From NCBI GenBank assembly GCA_030762935.1, contig CM060900.1, positions 290,168,784 to 290,232,783 of the forward strand: a stretch of 64,000 nt of DNA, written 5' to 3'. Both the position numbers and the translations under genes were made by a program. This document shows positions 56,284 to 64,000 of the stretch, one piece after another; within the stretch, counting starts at the first letter, position 1; each line of letters opens with the position of its first letter. This DNA is from Hymenopus coronatus. Taxonomy: Eukaryota; Arthropoda; Insecta; Mantodea; Hymenopodidae. A model generated the notes under the pieces. That model worked only from the letters and a program-made list of their open reading frames with translations. It was not told the origin of the DNA and did not search any database.

Positions 56284-58246
56284 AATTCAAAGCAGTCCGA
56301 ATCAAAACGTGATTAACCAATCAAACGAAAACCTCTCAAAACAAGAAATAGAGTTTCTAAACAAAGGATTTAAAACATGCGTTAAATTTTCAAACGATAT
56401 TGAACAGTACATAGTGGACATAGAAACGTCTATAATAGGTTTGAGTAGGATAGACCAAAACATAGTTAGGAAAAAATGTGAGGTTATATTGGAAGATATG
56501 GAAAAACAAACATTTCGGAACAACCCATTCAGCAAAATTATAAAATCATTGAATGAAAAGGATATCATCATCACTAAAGCAGATAAGGGAAACAAAATTG
56601 TCATGAATAAAATTGATTACATAAATAACATGGAAAAAATGCTAGATAATCAGGAATTTTTGAAGATCCCTTCTGACCCTCTAAACAAATGCACCAAACA
56701 ACTTAACGAAGTGTTGAAAAATAGCAATTTAATTTCGAAATCAGATTGCAAGAAAATCAAACCAGACAACCCAAACATTGCATCAATATATGGACTCCCC
56801 AAGATCCACAAACCTGGTAACATCATGAGGCCCATCATAAATAACATCAACTCTACAACATATTTTCTAGCAAAGTGGCTTGTAAACAAATTTAATACCT
56901 TTCCGAAATTTGAAAGCCTCAATCTAAATAATTCTCTGGAGCTAATAAAACACATTTCAGACTACAACATTTCACCTAAAGAAAGAATGGTTTCTTTTGA
57001 CGTGATTTCCCCTTTCCCCAGCATACCAATTGCCAAACTCATGCAATACCTCACCATTTGGTTAGAATCCTTCAATTTGCCACCAGAAGAAATAAAGGAA
57101 TACAAAACACTCACCAAAACTTGCATTGACCAATCATACTTCATATTTCAGAACAAATACTACAAACAAGAAGAAGGCTTAGCTATGGGAAACCCTTTAT
57201 CTCCTTTCCTAGCTAACTTATTTATGAGTCAGTATGAAATCCACATCACAAAATCGTTCCCTAACATCTTCAAAGTATGGTACAGATATGTGGACGATAT
57301 TTTTGCTATAGTAAATGATGCATTAAAACTACTAAACTTACAGGAACCAAAAGTAAAATTTACAATGGAGTTAGGACAACAGGGCACACTGGCATTTTTA
57401 GACCTAAAAATTACTAACAAAGATGGGAAACTAAAATTTGGTATACATAGAAAAGAAACCCATACTGACAACTACATAAAAGCAAATAGTTTCAACCCAA
57501 AAGCACACCAACATGCCGTACTAAACAGCCTACTACAAAGAGTAACTAAAGTACCTCTGGAAAAATCTGAATACTTAGAAGAACTAAACCACATAGTAAA
57601 AACAGCTGAAATAAATGGTTTCAACAAGGATTTAGTATTCAAAAAACTCAAGAAAATTAAACAACAAAATAAGATCACAGAAATATCCACCCTCAAACGA
57701 ATTAAAGATGATGATAACTACAGGAGATTCACTTACCACCCTTGGGCAACTAAGAAATTCCAAAAAATATTTAAAGAACATAATATAACACTGGCACCTT
57801 ACAACAGGTTCAGTGTAAAAAATTTGATTCCATCCCATAGAACAAAAAAAGACCCAATTGACAAAAAACCAGGCATCTATAGAATAAATTGCAATGAGTG
57901 TAACCAAGTATACATTGGCAGAACAAAAAGAAACATAGGTACCCGTCTTAAAGAACATATTAGAAATATCAAAAATAGGGAAACTGAAAAATCTGCAGTA
58001 TCGGCTCATTTTTGGAACAACCAACATGAAATTAAACAAGACATCCATCTTTTAAAAAATGTACAACGGACAGTAGAACTCGACGCATGGGAGAAAATAT
58101 ACATGAAAAAACATGAAGCGCACCTCATGAATTTTGATCGTCCCTTTGAAGAGAACCCGCTAATGAAGTTCATCAATCCAACACCAGAGGGAAGACAGTC
58201 ATACATCAAGGATCCTCGTGTTGTATCCGATAGTCGAAAGCAGTAG
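56249..58246 (+). CDS. PLE reverse transcriptase and GIY-YIG endonuclease
   Basis: A 665-codon uninterrupted frame. N-terminal part: NLSKQEIEFLNKGFK. Reverse transcriptase: IITKADKGNKIVMN (about residue 110), IYGLPKIHKPGNIMRPIIN (about 180), motif A SFDVISPFPSIPI (about 249; the first catalytic Asp present, usual SLFT changed to SPFP), GLAMGNPLSPFLANLFMSQY (about 312), and YVDDIFAIV (about 346, catalytic Asp pair), then FLDLKI. Endonuclease: GIYRINCNECNQVYIGRTKR (about 544; GIY and YIG present), then RLKEH with the conserved Arg, and a C-terminal Glu/His-rich part. The last residues are encoded in the right terminal repeat. Copies itself by target-primed reverse transcription (family knowledge). 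Plausibly active apart from the N-terminal frame break. Confidence 0.9.
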   Translation: MRNLGHQPWKNKIQSSPNQNVINQSNENLSKQEIEFLNKGFKTCVKFSNDIEQYIVDIETSIIGLSRIDQNIVRKKCEVILEDMEKQTFRNNPFSKIIKSLNEKDIIITKADKGNKIVMNKIDYINNMEKMLDNQEFLKIPSDPLNKCTKQLNEVLKNSNLISKSDCKKIKPDNPNIASIYGLPKIHKPGNIMRPIINNINSTTYFLAKWLVNKFNTFPKFESLNLNNSLELIKHISDYNISPKERMVSFDVISPFPSIPIAKLMQYLTIWLESFNLPPEEIKEYKTLTKTCIDQSYFIFQNKYYKQEEGLAMGNPLSPFLANLFMSQYEIHITKSFPNIFKVWYRYVDDIFAIVNDALKLLNLQEPKVKFTMELGQQGTLAFLDLKITNKDGKLKFGIHRKETHTDNYIKANSFNPKAHQHAVLNSLLQRVTKVPLEKSEYLEELNHIVKTAEINGFNKDLVFKKLKKIKQQNKITEISTLKRIKDDDNYRRFTYHPWATKKFQKIFKEHNITLAPYNRFSVKNLIPSHRTKKDPIDKKPGIYRINCNECNQVYIGRTKRNIGTRLKEHIRNIKNRETEKSAVSAHFWNNQHEIKQDIHLLKNVQRTVELDAWEKIYMKKHEAHLMNFDRPFEENPLMKFINPTPEGRQSYIKDPRVVSDSRKQ

Positions 58247-58339
58247 ACAATGCATGTAACACGCATGCGAAACTAGTTCTGCGTAAAAGTAAGTTTTTGT
58301 GAAGCACATGTGTGTATATTTGACTACCAATTAAAAACT
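58145..58339 (-). repeat. PLE terminal repeat, right
   Basis: 195 nt, the inverse of the left repeat; it contains the stop codon of the main frame (TAG at 58244-58246). Confidence 0.9.
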
Positions 58340-58383
58340 AATTGCTAGCTTCACAGTGTACCACTTCCAGTATTCAAAATTAT

Positions 58384-58870
58384 AAGATCTACATTCTTTA
58401 TGTAGTAAGTGTTGGTCTATCTCCTATGGTTTACAAGTTACACAAAAGTCATTCAGAATGAAGAGGTTTTCAGAGACTATTCCCAGAAAATTCAAGATAT
58501 ACGTTTTGTTTGAGATGGAAGTATCTTAAATATGATGGAAATATCTTAAATATATATATTTTAATCAAAGTCATTATTAGCCATTTCTGTGAAAATCAGC
58601 ATTTCTGACAAATAAAATTTCCGTGTAAAAGGTATGTGGAGGAATTTTCCTGAAAATCTTTGTGTCACCTTCTTTAAAACTGTTTAAGTTTTCAGTTACA
58701 CACACACACACACACATACACACACACGCGCGCTTGCGCACATACACATGACCTTTTTCTAAAGATGATCTTTTTTTGATTCAGAGGGTTTCAAAATATA
58801 TTTCCGGTGAAATCTCAGTACCAAATTTTTGGGTGGAATACAACATCTTCGCTACCTACTATGTACGTTG
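58384..58870 (-). repeat. R1 copy C, main part, with CA microsatellite
   Basis: Minus-strand reading matches copy A: AACTTGTAAACCATAGGAGA, ATCTTGAATTTTCTGGGAAT, a GT-rich patch, and GTTGTATTCCACCCAAAA (about 58843). The (CA)n at 58697-58728 corresponds to the GT-rich patch of copy A and has expanded. Confidence 0.8.
58697..58738. repeat. (CA)n microsatellite within R1
   Basis: CA dinucleotide array with one interruption, passing into CG-rich GCGCGCTTGCGC. Confidence 0.85.
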
Positions 58871-59275
58871 TACATAGATGGCCAATATAGTAATATGTTT
58901 GATTTAAGGTTTTTCAAATAAAACTTGAATTTTTATTTACAAACTCTTTTTATTATATATCTAATTTGCAAGAATTACTAAACTTCCATAAATTGTGTAA
59001 TAATCTTAGGATTGTCAAAATGGATACCAAAATAGGCACTATGATATACCTTATGCATTTGAATGTCAGTTTGAATGTATAACTACATTATTTATTAATT
59101 TGTATATCATTTAATCCAGGAAAATATACCTATAATTGCTGAATATTGTAAAGTAGTCTCCATGGTCTCGGCTTAGTTTTTAACACTAGTCGGCTGGTTG
59201 GTTAAATGCAAGGAGATATTTCGGAATGTTTACTCCCCTACTCCTGCAGACTTTCTAGAAAGCTCTGCAATTTTA
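58871..59275. other. AT-rich tract
   Basis: No feature supported. Confidence 0.4.
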
Positions 59276-59809
59276 CGAGGGACATTTCAGGAGTCATGGC
59301 AACTATTTTTTTATCAGTCAATAAAGCTGCAGGAAACAAAACTCAAGATATGCAATTGAAAGTCACTGGAATATTCTTCTCAATGCTGGTACTAAATTGG
59401 GATCCCGAAACAAGGGATTAAGGATATGGGACATTAAAAGATGCATAAATTGTGATCATTGTTTTATTTATATTGCATATGCACAAAGGATATGCTTACG
59501 TATGCACTAACGACCTTCAAAATAATTCCCCAAGGCTTCTACACATCTTTGACACTCATGAGCATGCAGAAATGCAATTTTTATGTATGCTCGCTGTCCA
59601 ACTTTAGTGTCATTCATCTTAGAACATAGCCTTTAGGATACTAACGTTTGCATGTGTCTACTAGTACCTACCAATGCACTCAGACTTCATCTGGTGGTGA
59701 CATCCTATATTGTGGACAACATGTTTTCAAATTTATATATTGAAATAATCGCATATTCAGTTATTCGGAATATACAAAATAGTTGCCATGACTTCTGAAA
59801 TGACCCTCG
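59276..59809 (-). mobile_element. Internally deleted mariner-type element (MITE)
   Basis: Ends share CGAGGG followed by CATTTC and GTCATGGCAACTATTTT in inverse orientation (59276-59315 and 59770-59809). TA lies outside both (59274-59275 and 59810-59811). Length is 534 bp. On the minus strand a short frame reads KMNDTKVGQRAYIKIAFL then ECQRC and VEALGNYFEGR and stops (about 59615-59508): this looks like the start of a mariner transposase fused to its usual YFEG(D) end, i.e. a deletion of the whole catalytic part. Confidence 0.75.
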
Positions 59810-60287
59810 TATATAAGTAAGCATGCTCACATACTTACAAATGATTCAAGTTGTTGTGTCCTACATTAAGTGAACCAAGGGTTAATGATCAATAGAAAAT
59901 GAGACCCGTGAAAGATAGGAAGTGACCAGAGGATAGAAGAGGGTTCCACAATTAGCAAGTGGCACAGAGAAGAGAAGTCCTGTGTTCAACACTCCAGTGA
60001 GCAACCAGAAGACAAAACAGGTTGTTTTGTGCATGCTATGTGCAAGAAAAGGAAGTGAAGTGACAAGAAGAAACTGAACTACATCACATTAGTGTCAAAA
60101 TCAAGATCTAAAGGCTACAATACAAGAAGTACTTAAATAATTATTACATGAAATGAAGACCATGAAATTTGGAATATATATAATGAAGTCTGGACTTCCT
60201 CTTAACATTGTCACTATGCCTTGCAGCTGTAATTGCCACACATACATGAACAGCTTCCTTCAAAAGTCATAGCTGATTGTTGCTGTG
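59810..60287. other. Non-coding tract
   Basis: Purine-rich stretch (about 59880-60130) without recognisable features. Confidence 0.35.
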
Positions 60288-61000
60288 TATTGTTACACCT
60301 GCTTGAGTGGACACATGTGACATCTAGTACTGTACATCGAAGCTCCAATTGTGACACCTGTGTGAGTTTATGACACCTGTGGTGATTTGCATGTATGAGT
60401 AATTCTTGAAGTTTCTTGCCATGTCATCAGCAGATGCAAAAAGGAGAGCCATTCAGTTTCAACTGAAAATGTACAGCATGCAGCAGTTGAGTCGGTTTCA
60501 ACAGGAAGTTTCGAGTGTGCAGTCGCTGGTGCCGCATTTAGCATCAAAAGAAAACTGAACGGCAGAATTTTAAAAATACATCAAATAAAGGCGATTATTT
60601 GAAAACGGATGTTTATTTGTAATCAGTGGAAGAGAGTTGTTTGTTGGAATAATGAGAAGCAGCTTTTGTTACACTTGTGTCAAGAGCAATGATTTAACAT
60701 CACAGTGGAGGAGATAATGAGAACTTTACTCATGGAAATAACATGGAAAACCAAAATGGACAAAATAAAAACAGAAATGAAAAAAATGGAAAAAACGCAA
60801 GCTGGTGTGGAGGAAATGGAAATTGGTAATGGATATGATGACAGCCGAAATAACCGTGAACTGTGCGGTGGAGAATATGGAAGAGAACATGAAATTCGCA
60901 GTTGAGAAAACAAGACTGAGATATCAAACAAAATCGATGAACAACTGATCAGCATAAAAAGAGCGTTGAAAAATTTGGGGAACATATGAAAGTGCTTGGT
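60288..61000 (+). mobile_element. LTR retrotransposon remnant: LTR, leader and gag coiled coil
   Basis: From TGTTACACCTGCTTGAG (60291) it includes GAAGTTTCTTGCCATGTCAT (about 60407), which matches the LTR at 43540-43864. A leader follows, then a plus-strand frame 60705-60905 rich in Lys/Glu/Met heptads (MEEIMRTLLMEITWKTKMDK, IKTEMKKMEKTQAGVEEME), continuing in another frame (ISNKIDEQLISIKRALKN). This is like the N-terminal coiled-coil gag of insect Gypsy elements. The rest of gag and all of pol are absent. Confidence 0.5.
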
Positions 61001-61223
61001 AAAAGGTGAAAGACTTCTACAGTGCCTTGAAGACATCGGGGAACAATGTAATGCCCTAAGTAGTTAATATAAAGGGATCCTGGCACAGGGGTTAATACAC
61101 ATACATGGGGGGAGAGGGAATTCAAGAAGAGAGACCCTAGCGAGTGAGCAAGACTAGGGCTAATGAGCTTGCATGGGAAAGATAGGGAATTCAATGACGC
61201 ATGCTAGAAGGAAGGGGAACCTA
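61001..61223. other. Non-coding tract with short repeat
   Basis: Two related units (CATGGGGGGAGAGGGAATTC at 61105 and CATGGGAAAGATAGGGAATTC-like at 61174) lie about 70 nt apart. Nothing else is seen. Confidence 0.35.
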
Positions 61224-62160
61224 ACCTAGGCTCAGAGTATTAGATGTATATTTAAACCTTTAAGGCCCTTTTCAAGGCTGTTTGCTGATTTTGCAGTTAT
61301 TTTTATCATTTTCCCAGAATTCTTACATGTTTTATAATTTGTTTGCAATGTGTGTGATGTTTGAAAACCTTTCTACATTATTTTTGCAGGGTTTTCTAGT
61401 ACTTTTTAGCACTTTTACATGCATTTTGTACATTTAGGTACTTTCTCAGTGATTGTAGTGCTTTCACATACATTTTAAGGGAATTTTAGTGTTACTAAAG
61501 TTGTTTTAAATTCTCTTAATGACATTCCATGTCATTTGGAGGATGTTTAAGTCTCTAGGACTGCTAGTTGCATGGTTTTCGTCAGGAATTTTTAGCTCTT
61601 TTTTACAGTCCCTTCGAGTCATTTTGAAGATATTTGGAACTCCAAAATAGGTATTTTAGGCTTTTCCAAGGGGTGGTTTGCTCATATTTTACATTATTTT
61701 GCAGTGTTTTCAAAGGCTACATTGCGTGACTATTTTTTAATGATTGTAATAATCATTTTTTAGAGATGTTAAAATCCGATTTTAGTAATGGCACAGATGT
61801 TTTGAATGCTTTTTAATGTCATTCCAGGTCATTTGGAGGGTGTACAGAACCCCAGGACAGCTAGTTTCAGATTATTGATCAGACAGTTTAGCTCTGTTTC
61901 AGCCATGTCAAACCGTTTTGATGGTAAATAGGACCTTAAAACAGACATTTTAGCCCCTTTCTAGCAGTTTGTTAATATGTTACAATATTTTGCCATGTTT
62001 ATTATGGTTTTAACATTTCTTTAGGCAGTTTAGCACATTTTGAGTATTTTGCAATATGTTCCAGTGTTTTGTAGTGCTTTCTGTCTCCCTACTGATCATT
62101 GACTTCTAAGCTGTTTACAACTATAGGGTAGTGTTAAAGCCTCAGGCAATAGGTATTGCA
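61224..62160. repeat. Degenerate tandem repeat, 297-bp period
   Basis: The units around 61521-61720 and 61818-62010 align at about 70 percent by eye: GACATTCCATGTCATTTGGA against GTCATTCCAGGTCATTTGGA, then CTAGGACTGCTAGTT against CCAGGACAGCTAGTT, and TTTTAGGCTTTTCCAAG against TTTTAGCCCCTTTCTAG. The offset is 297 bp. Further weaker copies may lie on both sides (about 61260 and 62110). The tract is T-rich and non-coding. Confidence 0.65.
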
Positions 62161-62195
62161 ACCCACTTTGAATATATTCTTTGGAAGCTCTTTAA

Positions 62196-62858
62196 CACAT
62201 TGAAGCCCAGATGTTTCTTAAGTTGAAGGGCCAAGAAACCCAGGGTTGTTACACCTGCTTGGAGTTATAATTTACAGTACATCAATCAAATCTGCCGAAA
62301 AGTATTGGTACAACTAAAAGTATGGTATTCAAGGATTTCTCAGCAAATAAGAAAATAGTCATAACTTCCATATTAATATTTTATTTTAAATTTACAACAA
62401 GTATCAAATAAGAGTTTGAAAACATCTGTGTCAAGCAGCTTACACTCCATTTATTGAAAGTTCGAAAAACTCTCCCTTGGAATCAGAATTTCCAGAGCTT
62501 CATTTGTATACTGAATTTCAGCTTCAGTTCACAGAAGTCGAAGAAAATGCATTATTTTAACATTTAAGAACACAAAACGTAACAAACAGATTACCAGCTT
62601 CAAGGAAAATGGCAGACTACCCACGAGCAGCCAATATTACTAACTCTCCTAAATTTCCTAATATTTGACTAAAGCAAGAACAGATGGCAGCACAAATCAG
62701 ACAACCAAACAATAATTGATGTGTGTTCTTTGCCGCATAACCCAAGACCGAGTTAAGGTCGTGGAATTGCATTAAAATTGTTAGAAATACCTGCCCGAGC
62801 ATAGCTGCCTGAACATATTACACGGCCCGAGCTATCCTCGGGCTTGGGCTTCAATGTG
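62196..62858. mobile_element. piggyBac-type MITE with TTAA target sites
   Basis: Left end CACATTGAAGCCCA (62196-62209) and its inverse TGGGCTTCAATGTG (62845-62858) are exact, and both are directly flanked by TTAA (62192-62195 and 62859-62862), the piggyBac target. Length is 663 bp with no transposase coding. A second inverted pair, CCCGAG/CTCGGG, lies near the right end. Confidence 0.85.
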
Positions 62859-62862
62859 TTAA

Positions 62863-64000
62863 GGACTTCCTGATAGTGACGAAGGGGTACTGACGATATT
62901 TTTAAGTATGTTTAGGCCTGCTTTAAGTGTATTTGAGATGAATTCCTTTTCATGATGCCTTGTAGCCCTTTTCTTATGTTTAAAATTAATTTGTGGAATT
63001 TTTGGCTAGTTTGTCTTTTGTACGACCATTTTTTACATTTCTACAGCAATTTCTGTCATCGCTCCAGTGCTTCTGATATTTTTCACATTATTTGTTTCGT
63101 TTTATAGCATTTTTATGTGGTCCTAGAAAGTTTGAGTGCTTTCATAGTCTAAACAAGTATTTTACAGTTATATCATGTTTTTCCCTAGTTTGGATTCTTT
63201 ATGATCATTTCTCTATTGTGTTTTAGTACTTTACAGTCCATTAAGAGTTATATTATTTCCTTTTTTCAAACTTTTGCATGTTCAGGTGCTAAAATGTGAA
63301 GCGAGGGGATGTGTTTGCATGATTTCAGTCTGTCATAGGTTATAAATCTAACGTAACCCAACTTTTATTTGTCTTTTGGCATGGTTCTCTCTTTTTGCGG
63401 CTGACACTAGAAGAATCATCTAAGCCATTGCTGTGGATGTGTATATTATTTAGTGAACATTGTGTTTCTTCATGTTTTATTTGTCTTTGTTTTTGCAGTC
63501 TGTTTTCTTTTAAACAGGATGTTTTTTTGTTTAAGGTAAATTAGATTAAAGATTCTAGCCTCTTTTGCTAAAGTGATCATCGTAGCTTTTGAGCTATTGT
63601 TAGTATTTTCATCTTTTACTTGTTTTATTTTTTACATGAAAATAACCAGCATAGGAGGTTAAACATCTCTCCTCTTTGATCTGAGCTAGAGACCAGCATT
63701 AGAAATTTATTCTAATGGCAGAGTTTCCACCATCTTTTTATATATATATTTATTTATTTATTTATTTATTTATTTATTTGTTTATTTATTTATTTGTCTT
63801 TTTGTCAGGTGCATGGAAGTGTTTGTAGTATAAACTTCAATATTCCTACCACGTTACCAATGATGAGCAATGTATGTAGTCTTCTCTCATGATATAGTCA
63901 TAGCTTTGAAATGACCATAAGCCAGCAATCACTGTTTTATCATCATAGGGCAATAGAGCAGTTTTGTTGACTTTTACAGATGAAACATTATGCTGTTGTG
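62863..64000. other. T-rich tract to the window end
   Basis: No gene is supported. It includes a (TTTA)n microsatellite (about 63748-63798). An acceptor-like TTTTTGTCAG follows at 63807, with a short open stretch (VHGSVCSINFNIPTTL) that is in a compatible phase with the last TRAPPC9 exon but does not resemble the protein. Confidence 0.35.
63748..63798. repeat. (TTTA)n microsatellite
   Basis: About twelve TTTA units with two TTTG variants. Confidence 0.9.

Larger units (their letters stand above)
55587..58383 (+). mobile_element. Penelope-like element (PLE), nearly intact
   Basis: The target duplication AAGATCTACATT (55575-55586 and 58384-58395) brackets a 2797-bp element. Two 195-nt terminal repeats (55587-55781 and 58145-58339) are inverted with about five mismatches. 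A 44-nt extension follows the right one (58340-58383). Inverted terminal repeats, a one-sided extension and a duplication of about a dozen bases are known for Penelope-type elements. Inside is one long coding region for reverse transcriptase plus GIY-YIG endonuclease, broken only by one frame change. Insertion within an R1 copy gives independent confirmation of the borders. High terminal identity and open frames indicate a recent insertion. Confidence 0.92.

Noticed and set aside
57229..58048. Minus-strand frames of 80-138 codons opposite the PLE gene
   Set aside because: Shadows of the long plus-strand reverse transcriptase frame, with no motifs of their own.
59206..59421. 71-codon plus frame
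   Set aside because: It overlaps the left inverted end of the deleted mariner and is explained by it.
63807..63880. Open stretch after TTTTTGTCAG as the last TRAPPC9 exon
   Set aside because: Phase fits, but the residues do not resemble the expected C-terminus and there is no convincing end.
1..64000. CRISPR arrays, bacterial operons, rRNA genes
   Set aside because: No regularly spaced short repeats, no dense coding, no rRNA-like blocks; all features point to an animal genome.

Overview
The window looks like a piece of a large, AT-rich arthropod genome, most likely an insect. There are no operons or ribosome binding sites. The only host gene I can support is split into widely spaced exons with GT/AG borders, and the introns are packed with decayed eukaryotic transposons. 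Assignment to insects is an inference from the repertoire (PLE, mariner, Tc1, piggyBac, hAT, Gypsy, APE-type LINEs, tRNA-derived SINEs) and from the host protein.

Host gene: four consecutive + strand exons (7184-7326, 23433-23589, 25784-25976, 47693-47916) encode the C-terminal part of the TRAPP II subunit TRAPPC9 (Drosophila brunelleschi). Their codon phases join without a break. The introns between them are about 16.1, 2.2 and 21.7 kb, and more than 16 kb follow the last exon seen. The final exon or exons appear to lie to the right of the window. Everything else is intronic or flanking DNA.

Layout. 1-7.2 kb: a perfect 80-bp foldback hairpin, a SINE, and a decayed copy of an insect DDE-like transposon gene. 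7.3-23.4 kb (first intron): an interspersed repeat here called R1, a hAT remnant, a second foldback, a piggyBac remnant, a 6.1-kb terminal-inverted-repeat transposon (15258-21331) carrying a broken spliced gene of the same DDE-like family, and a second hAT remnant on the minus strand. 26-47.7 kb (largest intron): a third foldback, a mariner, a LINE with a SINE and a minus-strand LINE scrap inside it, a minus-strand LINE, a minus-strand Gypsy element carrying another SINE, an in-frame candidate cassette exon, a lone LTR, and a Tc1 element between two direct repeats. 48-64 kb: a LINE scrap, an unclassified 1.7-kb inverted-repeat transposon, a SINE, a ZMYM-type hAT remnant, a nearly intact Penelope-like element (PLE, 55587-58383) inserted into an R1 copy, an internally deleted mariner, an LTR/gag remnant, a degenerate 297-bp tandem repeat, and a piggyBac-type MITE with TTAA target sites.

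The most interesting patterns are: (1) a common architecture of inverted terminal repeats, a one-sided 29-54-nt extension and an 11-13-bp target duplication, shared by the full PLE and two non-coding hairpins; (2) the 15258-21331 transposon with 33-bp inverted ends and repeated subterminal motifs; (3) a 201-nt open segment in the big TRAPPC9 intron whose splice phases fit the flanking exons; (4) SINEs with different tRNA-like heads that share a 3' tail. All were found by eye; no alignment or database search was run.
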